Assembly (NCBI GenBank): GCA_019420585.1
Contig: JAHZGX010000011.1
Location: forward strand, 62,001-126,000
Length of the DNA stretch: 64,000 bases
Source of the DNA: Prevotellaceae bacterium
GTDB taxonomy: Bacteria > Bacteroidota > Bacteroidia > Bacteroidales > Bacteroidaceae
Direction of reading: 5' to 3'
Shown piece by piece: positions 17,472-26,900 of the stretch (the stretch's first letter is position 1; each line of letters opens with the position of its first letter). The notes beneath the pieces are model-generated. The model saw only the letters and a program-made list of their open reading frames with translations, searched no databases and was not told where the DNA came from. Position numbers and translations under genes: made by a program.

Positions 17472-18225
17472 CGGAGAAGTCCTGCCGGCCGATTCTGCAA
17501 CAGGAGTGGTGCTGGATTCAATATCCCTGCACTTGCGTAAACACCTTGTTGAAGGGCAGGATGCACCTAGTTATGACATTGCCTTGAATGTGCTTGCAGC
17601 CAAGGGAGATGATGATGCTTCTCGTTTGTTCAACGAGGAACTGTGCCGCACATTCTTCGGCGCGGAAGGAATCACGGTGGATTCTGCTATGCATTTCCTG
17701 GCCGACTCATTGTCTGCCTCGTACACGGCAGACCTGAATGATCTCTATGACAGAAACACCGAAGATACATTTACTTTCCAGTACACCTATGACCAGAAGG
17801 GTACTGTGGACGAGGATTCTTATCCGGGTCTTGCCGCTTACACCATGACGCTCAGCACTTATCTGGGCGGTGCACATGGTAGTTATAGCATCTCCTGTCT
17901 CAATCTCAACCTCAGTACAGGCCGTGCAATACGCTGTGCCGACTTCTTCCAGAAAGACAGGTTGGTCAATGTGAAGCAGCTGGTCGAGAAGAGTTTCATG
18001 GACAGGAATGGTTGCAACAGTTTGGACGAACTGGTGGAAAAGACTTCCATTGGCTCGCTCGGCGAGATCTACGTGAATGAAAACTTCCTTCTGCTTGCTG
18101 ATAGTGTGGAGTTCGTGTATAATCCTTACGATGTGGCACCTTGGGCATGTGGCCTTATTACTACTCGTGTGGCTTATTCCGATCTTGCACCCTGTATCAA
18201 CAAGGATATCCTTCCACAGAAATAA
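17392..18225 (+). CDS. Probable exported lipoprotein, DUF3298/DUF4163-like
   Basis: The 277-residue protein begins MRKKILLLPLLALACACTG, a signal sequence with Cys residues at the place of a lipobox, so it is probably a lipoprotein. The middle part has LSTYLGGAHGSYSISCLNLNL, cut here at GGAHGSYSISCLNLNL, then SLGEIYVNENFLLLADSVEFVYNPYDVAPWA, cut here at NENFLLLADSVEFVYN, which is the characteristic pattern of DUF3298 proteins with an N-terminal DUF4163. Function is unknown. The start lies inside the NhaC frame (80-nt overlap), and rsmG begins 11 bp after its stop. Confidence 0.78.
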   Translation: MRKKILLLPLLALACACTGYQTGKQTDGEVLPADSATGVVLDSISLHLRKHLVEGQDAPSYDIALNVLAAKGDDDASRLFNEELCRTFFGAEGITVDSAMHFLADSLSASYTADLNDLYDRNTEDTFTFQYTYDQKGTVDEDSYPGLAAYTMTLSTYLGGAHGSYSISCLNLNLSTGRAIRCADFFQKDRLVNVKQLVEKSFMDRNGCNSLDELVEKTSIGSLGEIYVNENFLLLADSVEFVYNPYDVAPWACGLITTRVAYSDLAPCINKDILPQK

Positions 18226-18236
18226 GTTCCTCATCC

Positions 18237-18857
18237 ATGCAGATTATACAGAAATACTTTCCTCACCTCACCGAGGAACAAATCCGGCAGTTTCAGGAGT
18301 TGGATGCGCTCTATCATGACTGGAACAGCAAGATAAACGTTATTTCCCGCAAGGATATAGACTCGCTTTATGAGCATCACGTGCTGCATTCGCTGGGTAT
18401 TGCCATGCTGATAAACTTCAAGCCTGGCAGCGACATCATGGATTTGGGCACAGGCGGAGGCTTTCCTGGCATTCCGTTGGCCATCATGTTCCCCGACTCG
18501 CATTTCCATCTGGTGGACTCTGTGCGCAAGAAGACGCACGTGTGTCAGGAGGTGGCAGCGTCCTTGGGGCTGAAGAATGTGACCGTGCAGTGGGGCAGGG
18601 CCGAGGAGGTGAAAGAGAAGTTTGACTTTGTGGTGTCACGTGCCGTGATGCCTCTTGCCGACCTGGCGTGCATTGCCCGCAGGATGCTGAAGCGTGAGGG
18701 GCACAATGGGTTGCCCAACGGACTGATATGCTTGAAGGGGGGTGAACTGGCTCATGAGACCATGCATTTCAAGCGCAACACCATGGTGACCGACCTCTCC
18801 AACTACTTCAGCGAGGAGTATTTCAAGACCAAGAAAGTTGTGTTCACGGCCTTATGA
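18237..18857 (+). CDS. rsmG: 16S rRNA (guanine-N7)-methyltransferase RsmG
   Basis: The 206-residue protein has the SAM-binding motif DLGTGGGFPGIPLAI and the following HLVDSVRKKTHVCQEV and VVSRAVMPL segments of RsmG (GidB), which methylates G527 of 16S rRNA. The start at 18237 (MQIIQKYFPHLTEEQ) gives family length. The longer frame upstream runs into the previous gene. Its stop overlaps the next start as ATGA. Confidence 0.95.
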   Translation: MQIIQKYFPHLTEEQIRQFQELDALYHDWNSKINVISRKDIDSLYEHHVLHSLGIAMLINFKPGSDIMDLGTGGGFPGIPLAIMFPDSHFHLVDSVRKKTHVCQEVAASLGLKNVTVQWGRAEEVKEKFDFVVSRAVMPLADLACIARRMLKREGHNGLPNGLICLKGGELAHETMHFKRNTMVTDLSNYFSEEYFKTKKVVFTAL

Positions 18858-19486
18858 TGATGCACCGCTTTGAGTTCAACCATTTCTGCGAGAACACTTA
18901 TCTTTTGTGGGACGAGCAGACGCTGGATGCCGCCGTTCTGGATGCCGGCATGTGCACGGCCGGGGAGGAGGCTGAGTTTGCCGGATTCGTGGAGGAGCAT
19001 CACCTGCACCTCGTAATGGCCTTGCAGACGCACTGCCACTTCGACCACATCTATGGTCTTCCGTTCCTTCATGAGAAGTATGACCTCCGGCCTCGCTTTG
19101 CCAAGCGGGAGGAAAGATTGTACGGACTCATGCCTGCTGCCGCCTCGTCTTTTGGTGCTCCCATCCACGGATTGCTTCCTCAGGGAGGCGACTGTTTGAC
19201 TGAGGGCGAGGTGCTCCGCGTGGGCGACATAGAGATTCAGGTCATCTTCACTCCTGGCCACACTCTTGGGGGAGTCTCGTTTTACCTGCCCCGCCAGCGT
19301 GCCGTCTTTACGGGCGATACCCTCTTCCGTGGCAGCATGGGACGAACCGACCTGGGTGGTGATGAGTATGAGGAGCGCTGCAGCATACGTGACCGCTTGC
19401 TGACGCTGCCACCTGACACGGTGGTCTATCCCGGCCATGGTCCGTTGACCACCGTGGCCGACGAACGTATCAACTGGGGGGTCTGA
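18854..19486 (+). CDS. Metallo-beta-lactamase-fold hydrolase (glyoxalase II-like)
   Basis: The 210-residue protein contains the metal motif THCHFDH (HxHxDH with the first His in the usual place), then TPGHTLGGVSFYLP, FTGDTLFRGSMGRTD and a final PGHGPLTT, the four metal-ligand regions of the glyoxalase II group. In Bacteroidetes such short proteins are annotated as thioester or lactone hydrolases. The true substrate is unknown. It is coupled to rsmG by an ATGA overlap and is the last gene before the receptor gene's own -7 box at 19618-19625. Confidence 0.88.
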   Translation: MMMHRFEFNHFCENTYLLWDEQTLDAAVLDAGMCTAGEEAEFAGFVEEHHLHLVMALQTHCHFDHIYGLPFLHEKYDLRPRFAKREERLYGLMPAAASSFGAPIHGLLPQGGDCLTEGEVLRVGDIEIQVIFTPGHTLGGVSFYLPRQRAVFTGDTLFRGSMGRTDLGGDEYEERCSIRDRLLTLPPDTVVYPGHGPLTTVADERINWGV

Positions 19487-19661
19487 CAGCCTCTGTGCTG
19501 ATGGCTGTGCTCTTGTGAGCGCAGCCATTCTTTTGGTATGCATGCTGCAATTGGCACATCAGTACTTTTGGTAAGAATTACCGTGATAATTGTAATGTGC
19601 GTGTAGCATTTTCCGCGTAAATTTGCATCAGGGAAAATCCAAATACAAGATAACAACAGCA

Positions 19662-21548
19662 ATGAGAATAACGATTCTTGCACTTGGCTTGCTCCTGCTT
19701 GCCCCGCATGACGTCTGGGCTGAAGAGGAGGAAAAAGACAGCATCCATTTTCACGAAACCCTTGGTGATGTGGTGGTGACAGGCACCCGCGAAGCCACAG
19801 ACAGCCGGCATCTGCCCATGACAGTCAGTGTACTCACCCGCGAGCAACTGACGGCACAATACCGCACCAGCCTCATGCCTACACTCATGGAGCAGGTGCC
19901 TGGACTGATGGTGACTGCCCGCGGAGTAATGGGCTACGGTGTGTCAGGTGGGGGCTCGGGTGGCATGATGCTGCGCGGCATCTCCTCCGGAGCCGGACAG
20001 ATGATGGTGCTCGTGGATGGCCATCCTCAGTACAGCGGTATCTACGGACACTCCGTGGCCGACAATTACCAGACGCTCATGGCCGAGCGGGTGGAGGTGC
20101 TGCGCGGCCCTGCGTCGTTGCTCTACGGTTCCAACGCCATGGGAGGCGTTGTCAACATTGTCACGCGTGGCATGCAGGCCGACGGCATGCGCACTCAGGT
20201 GATGGCCGGAGCGGGCAGTTATGGCACCGTGCAGGCCGAGGTCAGCAGCCAGATACGCCGGGACAGGTGGCATACCACCCTGGCTGTGCAGTATGGGCGG
20301 TCAGACAATCAGCGTCCTCACATGGGATTTGAGCAGACCGGTGGGTATGCCAAGGTAGGCTATGACCTTTCGCCCCACTGGCAATTGTGTGCCGATGTCG
20401 ACATTTCCCACTTCTCAGCATCCAATCCCGGTACCACTCGGGAACCGCTGCTTGAAGCCGACCAGTGGATTACGCGCGGTGTGGCATCGGTGAGCCTGGA
20501 CAACCACTATGCCTGTACCGGAGGCCGGCTGGGTGTATATGACAACTTTGGCCGCCACAAGATAAACGATGGCTACAGCCCTGATGGCGGCACGCCGCAG
20601 AGCCGGCTGTTCCGCTCAAGGGATGCCCTGGCGGGGGTGAACTGGTATCAGAATGCCAACCTGTGGGCTGGCGGACGCGTGACACTGGGTGCCGACTACC
20701 AGCGCATCTATGGTCATGCCTGGTACACGAGCCGTAAGACCGGTGAGGTACTGGATACGCCCAACAAGCAGTCGGGCAAGGCCAAGAACAACGAGGGGGC
20801 TGTGTATGCCGACATACGTCAGGACATTGCATCCTGGCTCACGCTCGATGCCGGCGTGCGGTGGGACTACCATACAGTGACGGGCAGCCAGTGGATTCCG
20901 CAGGGCGGACTCGTGATTCGTCCCTTGTCCAATGGTGAGGTCAAGGCATCGGTGGGCAAGGGGTTCCGCAATCCCACCATGCGGGAGATGTATCTCTATC
21001 CACCCTCAAACGAGGAACTGCGTCCCGAGCGGCTCGTCAACTATGAAATTGCCTGGAAGCAGCATCTGCAGGGAGGGGGACTCACTTACGGGGTAAATGT
21101 GTTCTACATTGATGCCGACAACATCATACAGACCGTCAACCGCAAGAATGTCAATACCGGAAAGTTGAAGAATGCCGGAGTGGAGGGAGAAATGCGCTGG
21201 CGTGTGAACGGGCACTGGACTGTGACCACCAACCATGCGTGGCTTCACATGAGGAGCCCGGTGGTGGCGGCACCTGTCTACAAGGGATATGTCAGTGCTG
21301 AGATGCATTACGGACGGTGGATGGCCATGGCCGGGTTGCAGCAGGTGTGTGGACTCTATACGGCTGTAGGCCGGGATGAACTGCAGGAGCACTTCAGTCT
21401 GCTCAACGCCATGGTGCAGTACACCTTGCCCTGCAATGTGAGTCTGTGGGTGCGCGGTGACAACCTTTTGGCACAGCGTTACGAACTGAATGCCGGCTAT
21501 CCCATGCCCAAGGCCACTTTCATGGCGGGCTTCTCGGTGAGGTTCTGA
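19662..21548 (+). CDS. TonB-dependent outer-membrane receptor
   Basis: The 628-residue protein has a signal peptide (MRITILALGLLLLAPHDVWA), then the plug with VVVTGTREATDSRHLPM (TonB-box region) and RVEVLRGPASLLYGSNAMGGVVNI, cut here at RVEVLRGPASLLYGS, which is the plug hallmark. It ends with a barrel whose last residue is Phe (GFSVRF). It lacks the N-terminal CarboxypepD domain seen in SusC proteins, so it resembles siderophore, heme or cobalamin receptors. The TAAATTTG box at 19618-19625 gives a short leader. The following DUF362 gene may be co-transcribed. Confidence 0.92.
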   Translation: MRITILALGLLLLAPHDVWAEEEEKDSIHFHETLGDVVVTGTREATDSRHLPMTVSVLTREQLTAQYRTSLMPTLMEQVPGLMVTARGVMGYGVSGGGSGGMMLRGISSGAGQMMVLVDGHPQYSGIYGHSVADNYQTLMAERVEVLRGPASLLYGSNAMGGVVNIVTRGMQADGMRTQVMAGAGSYGTVQAEVSSQIRRDRWHTTLAVQYGRSDNQRPHMGFEQTGGYAKVGYDLSPHWQLCADVDISHFSASNPGTTREPLLEADQWITRGVASVSLDNHYACTGGRLGVYDNFGRHKINDGYSPDGGTPQSRLFRSRDALAGVNWYQNANLWAGGRVTLGADYQRIYGHAWYTSRKTGEVLDTPNKQSGKAKNNEGAVYADIRQDIASWLTLDAGVRWDYHTVTGSQWIPQGGLVIRPLSNGEVKASVGKGFRNPTMREMYLYPPSNEELRPERLVNYEIAWKQHLQGGGLTYGVNVFYIDADNIIQTVNRKNVNTGKLKNAGVEGEMRWRVNGHWTVTTNHAWLHMRSPVVAAPVYKGYVSAEMHYGRWMAMAGLQQVCGLYTAVGRDELQEHFSLLNAMVQYTLPCNVSLWVRGDNLLAQRYELNAGYPMPKATFMAGFSVRF

Positions 21549-21613
21549 CGGTATGGAGGGGATATGTACTGAGTTCGCGCACAACATGAAATAAACATAG
21601 TAAAACATAGAAT

Positions 21614-22633
21614 ATGAAAAGATTAAGCATTATTGCAGCATTGTTTTTTGCGGCTGGTTGTCTGTCGGCTGTGTCTCTTGCGTTTTCCTGTGCCTTTGCA
21701 CGCAAGTCCGGTGCTGGCGCAGGCAGCAAGAAGGTCCCCGTGGTGTACGTCACCCGCGACATCACCCCTGAGTCTTTGGTGAAGATCTACAAGGCCGTGG
21801 GACGCAAGGCCACGGGAAATGTGTGCATAAAGATTTCTACGGGAGAGTCCCGGAAAACCGGTTACCTGCGTCCTGCATTCATACAGCCGTTGGTGAGCGA
21901 GGTGAAGGGCACCCTAGTGGAATGCAATACGGCTTATCCCGGAGTGCGCAACACTAGCGAGGCACACTGGAAGACCATCCGTGAGCACGGCTTTATTGAC
22001 ATCGCCCCTGTGGACATCATGGACGAGGAGGACACCATGCACATCCCGGTGGCCGACATGAGCCATATCAAGTATGACATTGTGGGCAGCCACATGGCCC
22101 GCTATGATTTCATGATAAACCTGGCTCACTTCAAGGGGCATCAGATGGGAGGCTTGGGCGGAGTGCTCAAGAATGCCTCCATAGGAGTGGCGTCATCTGC
22201 TGGCAAGGCGTATATCCATTCTGCAGGAGTGACTGAGGACGTTGTGGAAATGTGGAAGCACATTGATGACCAGGACGGTTTTGTGGAGTCGATGGCCGCT
22301 GCGGCACAGGCCGTACATGACTATTTCGGACAGGGCAGGCGCATTCTGTACATCAGCGTGATGAACAAGATGTCCATCGACTGCGACTGCAACGCTCATC
22401 CCGCCAAGCCGCTCATAGCCGATTATGGCATACTGGCTTCCACCGATCCTGTGGCCGTGGACCAGGCCGCCTATGACATCGTGACACAGATACACAATGA
22501 CGAGCACAACGATACCCGCCCTTTGCTGGAGTGCATTGCTAAACAGCATGGCACCCACATCATGGAGTGGGGTGAGAAGATAGGGCTTGGCAGCCGCCAT
22601 TACAGGCTGGTGAGTATCGACAAGGAAAAGTGA
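21614..22633 (+). CDS. Exported DUF362-domain protein
   Basis: The 339-residue protein has a hydrophobic N-terminal segment (about residues 3-28) and then a DUF362 domain: KISTGESRKTGYLRP, VGSHMARYDFMINLAHFKGHQMGG and the later DCDCNAHPAKPLIADYGILAS, cut here at CNAHPAKPLIADYGILAS. DUF362 proteins often bind iron-sulfur clusters or metals; here I see no appended 4Fe-4S ferredoxin motif. It begins 65 bp after the TonB receptor and shares its strand, so a link to metal or cofactor uptake is possible but unproven. Confidence 0.8.
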   Translation: MKRLSIIAALFFAAGCLSAVSLAFSCAFARKSGAGAGSKKVPVVYVTRDITPESLVKIYKAVGRKATGNVCIKISTGESRKTGYLRPAFIQPLVSEVKGTLVECNTAYPGVRNTSEAHWKTIREHGFIDIAPVDIMDEEDTMHIPVADMSHIKYDIVGSHMARYDFMINLAHFKGHQMGGLGGVLKNASIGVASSAGKAYIHSAGVTEDVVEMWKHIDDQDGFVESMAAAAQAVHDYFGQGRRILYISVMNKMSIDCDCNAHPAKPLIADYGILASTDPVAVDQAAYDIVTQIHNDEHNDTRPLLECIAKQHGTHIMEWGEKIGLGSRHYRLVSIDKEK

Positions 22634-22710
22634 CCTTTTGGAGGCTGTGCAGTGCGATGGCCAACGCGGCGCTCTGTGTTTTTTAACACTTGTTAGGAGC
22701 ATGAAAACAA

Positions 22711-22744
22711 GAAGCCTGCTTCGCCGGATGGCGGGGCAGGCTTC
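22711..22744. terminator. Bidirectional terminator between DUF362 gene and DUF721 gene
   Basis: GAAGCCTGC (22711-22719) pairs with GCAGGCTTC (22736-22744). On the minus strand the stem is followed by TTGTTTTC, a fair T tract for ending the recF operon. It also follows the DUF362 gene on the plus strand. Confidence 0.75.
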
Positions 22745-22778
22745 TGCTGTGAATGTGCCCTTTTGGGCAGTGAGTGGT

Positions 22779-23069
22779 TTATACAAACTTCACGTCGGAA
22801 AGTACATGCGACTTCACGTGGGCATTGATTCTTTCTGCAATGTCTTTGTGTCCCATCTGCAGGTTTTGCCGCAGCGGCGCGCTGCTGACCTTCACGTACA
22901 GGATTCCGTTGCGTATGTGCAGGTCGGTGGTATAGCGTGAGATGGCCTGGCCCACCACTTCGGGCCATGCCTGCAAGGCTCTGTACTCCAGCAGCGGAGT
23001 CTCCAGCCCTTCGTCACGCAGGTATTTGCTGAGCACATCGGCAATCCCTGTGGTGTTGTACTTTTTCAT
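22779..23069 (-). CDS. DUF721 protein (RecF-adjacent, DciA-like)
   Basis: The 96-residue protein has the DUF721 pattern: RALQAWPEVVGQAISRYT, LHIRNGILYVKVSSAPLRQNL and a final NAHVKSHVLSDVKFV-type end. Proteins of this family include DciA, which recruits the replicative helicase in bacteria lacking DnaC. Whether this short form does so is inference. Its start overlaps the recF stop as ATGA, and the gene is followed by the terminator at 22711-22744. Confidence 0.85.
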   Translation of the reverse strand: MKKYNTTGIADVLSKYLRDEGLETPLLEYRALQAWPEVVGQAISRYTTDLHIRNGILYVKVSSAPLRQNLQMGHKDIAERINAHVKSHVLSDVKFV

Positions 23070-24163
23070 GTGCTTATCTCCCCTTTCTTCACTTGGAACA
23101 GGCGGTAAGTGCTGGTGGTGCTGGCCAGGATGTGGTCAAGATGCTCCCTGTTGGTGTCTGTGATGAATATCTGTCCGAAGTGGTCTCCGCCCACCAGTTT
23201 GATGATTTGCTGCACGCGGCCGGCATCCAGTTTGTCGAAGATGTCGTCAAGCAGGAGCAGCGGCGTGGTGTGGCTTCCTGTCTGGCGCAGGAAGTCAAAC
23301 TGGGCAAGTTTGAGCGCGGTGAGGTACGTCTTGTTCTGCCCTTGTGATCCCTCGCGCTTGATGGGAAACCCACCCATCATCATCTCCAGGTCATCCTTGT
23401 GTGTGCCGTGCAGTGAGTAGCCCACGGCATGGTCCTTGGCGCGGTCGCGGCGTATGGTTTCTAGCAGGTTGCCTCGCTCTCCGTGTGACTTGTATTCCAG
23501 GCTTACCTGTTCCTTCTCCTGTGAGATAAGGCTGTAGAAACTCTGGAAGGTGGGTATGAAGTTCTCCACGTAGGTCTTTCTCTCCTCGTAGATGTATGTG
23601 CCTACGTGTGCCATCTCCTCTTCCAGCAGCATGAGCAGGTCTTCATCGGGCTCTTCCTCTTGCTTGAGCAGTGCGTTGCGCTGCTGCAGGGTCTTGTTGT
23701 AGCGCAGCAGCGCATCCAGGTACACTGGGTTGTACTGTGATATGACAACGTCCATGAAGCGTCTGCGCTCCTCGCTTCCTCCGGCAATGAGCCATTGGTC
23801 GGCGGGTGACACCATTACCAAGGGTATCAGTCCGATGTGTTCAGCAAGTCGCTTGTAAGCCTTCTTGCCTCGTCTCAGCACTTTTTTCTGTCCCTTCCTC
23901 AGTCCGCAGTGTATGTCCTCGGGAGTGCCGTCTTCATGCTCATACAGTCCTTCCAGGGCCATGAGTTCCTGCCCATGCATGATGGCCTGTGAGTCCATGC
24001 TTGTGGTTGCGCTCTTGGCCAGACTCAGGAAATGTATGGCGTCAAGCACGTTGGTCTTGCCTTCTCCGTTCATGCCCACAAGGCAGTTCAACTTCGGGAC
24101 GAACTCAAGTTCGGCCGATGCGATGTTCTTATAGTTCAGTATGGAAAGTCTGTTCAGTATCAT
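23066..24163 (-). CDS. recF: DNA replication/repair protein RecF
   Basis: RecF loads RecA at single-strand gaps with RecO and RecR. The 365-residue protein has the Walker A loop GMNGEGKTN near residue 31, DQWLIAGGSEERRRFMD, LTALKLAQFDFLRQ and a Walker B LLLLDDIFDKLDAGR, all in RecF order. The start at 24163 is MILNRLSILNYKNI, the family opening; the longer frame extends into the upstream gene. It overlaps both neighbours by ATGA, so the three genes form one translationally coupled operon. Confidence 0.96.
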   Translation of the reverse strand: MILNRLSILNYKNIASAELEFVPKLNCLVGMNGEGKTNVLDAIHFLSLAKSATTSMDSQAIMHGQELMALEGLYEHEDGTPEDIHCGLRKGQKKVLRRGKKAYKRLAEHIGLIPLVMVSPADQWLIAGGSEERRRFMDVVISQYNPVYLDALLRYNKTLQQRNALLKQEEEPDEDLLMLLEEEMAHVGTYIYEERKTYVENFIPTFQSFYSLISQEKEQVSLEYKSHGERGNLLETIRRDRAKDHAVGYSLHGTHKDDLEMMMGGFPIKREGSQGQNKTYLTALKLAQFDFLRQTGSHTTPLLLLDDIFDKLDAGRVQQIIKLVGGDHFGQIFITDTNREHLDHILASTTSTYRLFQVKKGEIST

Positions 24164-25050
24164 CTGTAAATGGATGCTGGTAGCGCGCTGATAGTGTATG
24201 ACAGTGTCCATTCTTCTTGTGGCGCGGCACTGTTGACGTATGGGCGATGGTCAAAGGGAGTCTGGCTCTGCCATTCGTCGCAGCATCCTGCCCATGGCTC
24301 CACGCACACGAAGGGGCAGCATCCCGATTGTGGTGCCCAGAGTGCCAGCACAGGCATGTGGAAGTCGATGCGTACCAGAGGCTCATGCTCCTTGCTGAGC
24401 AGTTCCACGCGGCTCACACGTCCCGTGCAGTCAAGGATGGTGTCACCGGTGAAAGTTTCATTGGTCAGCGGCAGCGTGTGGTCTGTAAGGGGAAAGAGTT
24501 CCACCTTGGACGGTTCGGCCAGTCCGTGTGTCTGTGTGTGGGTGCTTTGCAGGCAGTCCACCTCGGGGAAGCGCAGGTAGCCGTGGATGCTGTCACCGGC
24601 ATTGAATCCGGGCAGTACAAGGGCTGGGTGTGCGCCCACCATGAAGGGCATGTGCCCGCTGGAGTCATTGCGTACGTGCCATGTCACTTGCAGGCTGTTG
24701 CCTGTCAACTTGTAGGTGATGGCGAACTGAAAATGGTAAGGAAATGCCTTGAGCGTGTCTTCGGTCTGCCCTATGGAGTAGGTCAGGCTGTCCTCTGTGG
24801 CTTCGTCCAGGCGAAATTCCATCCCTTTGGCAAATCCGTGTTTCTTGAGAGGATATTCCTTGCCTTCCAGTCGGAGCACGCCCTCAGAGTTGCCTCCTAT
24901 GCAGGGGAACAGGGTGGGACAGTGCTCTCCCCAGTATGTCTTGTCGCCCCACCAGATGATGTCCTTGCCGTTTCTTGTAAGGCTTGTGATTTCTGCTCCC
25001 ATGCTGTCAACGCAGAGCGTCAACTCGCCGTTGCTGATTGTCTGTTTCAT
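24160..25050 (-). CDS. Aldose 1-epimerase-like protein (mutarotase family, LacX type)
   Basis: The 296-residue protein has the beta-sandwich fold marks of the family: GAEITSLTRNGKDIIWWGDKTYWG, LFPCIGG, KHGFAKGMEF, GAHPAL and FVCVEPWAGCCDEW. These fit the short LacX-type aldose 1-epimerase group rather than GalM, and carry the His and Glu that act in ring opening. The role may be mutarotation or epimerisation of a phosphorylated or free sugar, unresolved here. It is the first gene of the epimerase-recF-DUF721 operon, with a divergent promoter upstream. Confidence 0.85.
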   Translation of the reverse strand: MKQTISNGELTLCVDSMGAEITSLTRNGKDIIWWGDKTYWGEHCPTLFPCIGGNSEGVLRLEGKEYPLKKHGFAKGMEFRLDEATEDSLTYSIGQTEDTLKAFPYHFQFAITYKLTGNSLQVTWHVRNDSSGHMPFMVGAHPALVLPGFNAGDSIHGYLRFPEVDCLQSTHTQTHGLAEPSKVELFPLTDHTLPLTNETFTGDTILDCTGRVSRVELLSKEHEPLVRIDFHMPVLALWAPQSGCCPFVCVEPWAGCCDEWQSQTPFDHRPYVNSAAPQEEWTLSYTISALPASIYR

Positions 25051-25083
25051 GTTGCAGTGTATCCGTTAAGTCGATGTCGTTCG

Positions 25084-25115
25084 CAAAAATACGGAATTTT
25101 GACTTGCCGAACCAA
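25084..25115 (-). promoter_or_regulatory. Promoter of the epimerase-recF-DUF721 operon
   Basis: On the minus strand TTG (25115-25113) lies 21 bp before TATTTTTG (25091-25084). Its -33 region overlaps that of the divergent fhs promoter, so the two may compete. Confidence 0.6.
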
Positions 25116-25133
25116 GAAAAAGGAGTACATTTG
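25103..25133 (+). promoter_or_regulatory. Promoter of the formate-tetrahydrofolate ligase gene
   Basis: CTTG (25103-25106), a 19-bp spacer and TACATTTG (25126-25133) match the consensus well. The leader is about 30 nt. Confidence 0.72.
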
Positions 25134-25169
25134 TAAGTATGATATTCATAAAAAGCTAAAACAACGAAG

Positions 25170-26837
25170 ATGAAGACAGACATTGAGATTGCACGGGAAA
25201 CCCCGTTGAAGCCTATCGCCCAGGTGGCAGAGGAGATGGGGGTTGCGCGGGATGCCATAGAACCTTATGGAAGACACGCTGCCAAGTTGCCGTTGAGCCT
25301 CATTGAAGGTTCCCGCACGGAACAGCACCGGCTGATTCTGGTGACTGCCATTACGCCCACCAAGGCCGGCATAGGCAAAACCACGGTGAGCGTGGGGCTT
25401 GCCCTCGGACTGAACCGCATAGGGAAGCGTGCCGTGGTGGCTCTGCGTGAACCTTCGCTGGGTCCCTGCTTCGGCATGAAGGGGGGAGCAGCCGGCGGCG
25501 GGCATGCCCAGGTATTGCCTATGGACAAGATAAACCTTCACTTCACGGGTGATTTCCATGCCGTCACCTCGGCTCACAATATGATTGCCGCTTTGCTTGA
25601 CAACTATATTTACCAGCACCGTGATGAAGGATTTTCCTTGCGTGAGGTGCTTTGGAAGAGGGTGCTCGACGTGAATGACCGCAACCTGCGCTCTATAGTG
25701 ACCGGACTGGGAGCCAAGACCAATGGGGTGGTGATGGAGAGTGGATTTGACATCACTCCTGCCAGTGAAATCATGGCTATCCTCTGTCTGGCTAGCGGAG
25801 AGGAAGACTTGCGCCGCCGTGTGGAGAACATCCTGCTGGGCATCAAGGCCGACGGCACACCCTTCAGAGTGAAGGACATGGGCGTGGCCGGAGCGATATG
25901 CGTCCTCCTGAAGGATGCCCTGCAGCCCAACTTGGTGCAGACAACCGAGCAGACACCGGCCATTGTGCATGGAGGGCCGTTTGCCAATATCGCCCATGGC
26001 TGCAACAGCGTGCTGGCTACCAAAATGGCTCTCACCTTTGGTGACTATGTAGTGACCGAGGCCGGATTCGGCGCCGACCTTGGGGCTGAGAAGTTCTATG
26101 ACATCAAGTGCCGCAAGAGTGGTCTGCAACCGGCGTTGACCGTGCTGGTGGCCACCACACAGGGACTGAAAATGCATGGTGGCGTGCCTGTGGAGGGAAT
26201 CAAGGAACCCAATGCAGAAGGGCTGAAGCAGGGCTTTGCCAATTTGGACAGGCACATATGTAATATACGAGACTATGGACAGACTGTGCTGGTGTGCTTT
26301 AACCGGTATGCTTTTGACACAGACGAGGAGATTGAGATGTGCCGCCTTCACTGTGAGGAGATGGGCGTGCCTTTTGCCGTAAACAATGCATTCAATGAGG
26401 GAGGAGCCGGAGCAGAAGAACTGGCTCGTCTGGTGGTGCAGACCATTGACAGCCATCCCAGCGAACCGCTGCGTCTGGCTTATGACGATGACATGACCGT
26501 GGAGGAAAAGGCTGAGGCTGTGGCACGCAAAGTGTATGGAGCCAAGGGGGTTATCTTCTCACCTGCAGCAAAGAAAATGCTCAGGCGTGTGGAGGAAATG
26601 GGTATCGGCCATTATCCGGTGTGCATAGCCAAGACGCAATATTCTTTCTCGGCGGATGCCAAGGCCTATGGCGTACCCACGGGGTTTGACATACACGTGC
26701 GTGACATTGTGATAAACTGCGGCGCAGAGATGCTGGTTCTGATAGCAGGAGACATTATGAGGATGCCCGGATTGCCGCGTAGCCCACAGGCCGAGCGCAT
26801 TGACTTGGTGAACGGAGAGATTGTGGGACTGTCCTAA
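25170..26837 (+). CDS. fhs: Formate--tetrahydrofolate ligase
   Basis: Fhs makes 10-formyl-THF from formate, THF and ATP. The 555-residue protein has [19 protein letters not shown] (the ATP loop), [20 protein letters not shown] (a hallmark string), [17 protein letters not shown] and the later THIERD-like segment and [14 protein letters not shown]. The loop reads AGIGKTT where Clostridium and Moorella read AGEGKTT; the P-loop Gly and Lys are intact. It starts from the promoter at 25103-25133 and precedes glpA by 63 bp. Confidence 0.95.
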   Translation: MKTDIEIARETPLKPIAQVAEEMGVARDAIEPYGRHAAKLPLSLIEGSRTEQHRLILVTAITPTKAGIGKTTVSVGLALGLNRIGKRAVVALREPSLGPCFGMKGGAAGGGHAQVLPMDKINLHFTGDFHAVTSAHNMIAALLDNYIYQHRDEGFSLREVLWKRVLDVNDRNLRSIVTGLGAKTNGVVMESGFDITPASEIMAILCLASGEEDLRRRVENILLGIKADGTPFRVKDMGVAGAICVLLKDALQPNLVQTTEQTPAIVHGGPFANIAHGCNSVLATKMALTFGDYVVTEAGFGADLGAEKFYDIKCRKSGLQPALTVLVATTQGLKMHGGVPVEGIKEPNAEGLKQGFANLDRHICNIRDYGQTVLVCFNRYAFDTDEEIEMCRLHCEEMGVPFAVNNAFNEGGAGAEELARLVVQTIDSHPSEPLRLAYDDDMTVEEKAEAVARKVYGAKGVIFSPAAKKMLRRVEEMGIGHYPVCIAKTQYSFSADAKAYGVPTGFDIHVRDIVINCGAEMLVLIAGDIMRMPGLPRSPQAERIDLVNGEIVGLS

Positions 26838-26900
26838 GTAAGAATAAGAGAGGAGTGGAAAGGCTCTCCCGGGGGATTATATATTAATGTGTAAATAGAG

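Noticed and set aside
25146..26456. 436-residue minus-strand open frame
   Set aside because: Antisense to fhs; shows no domain features.
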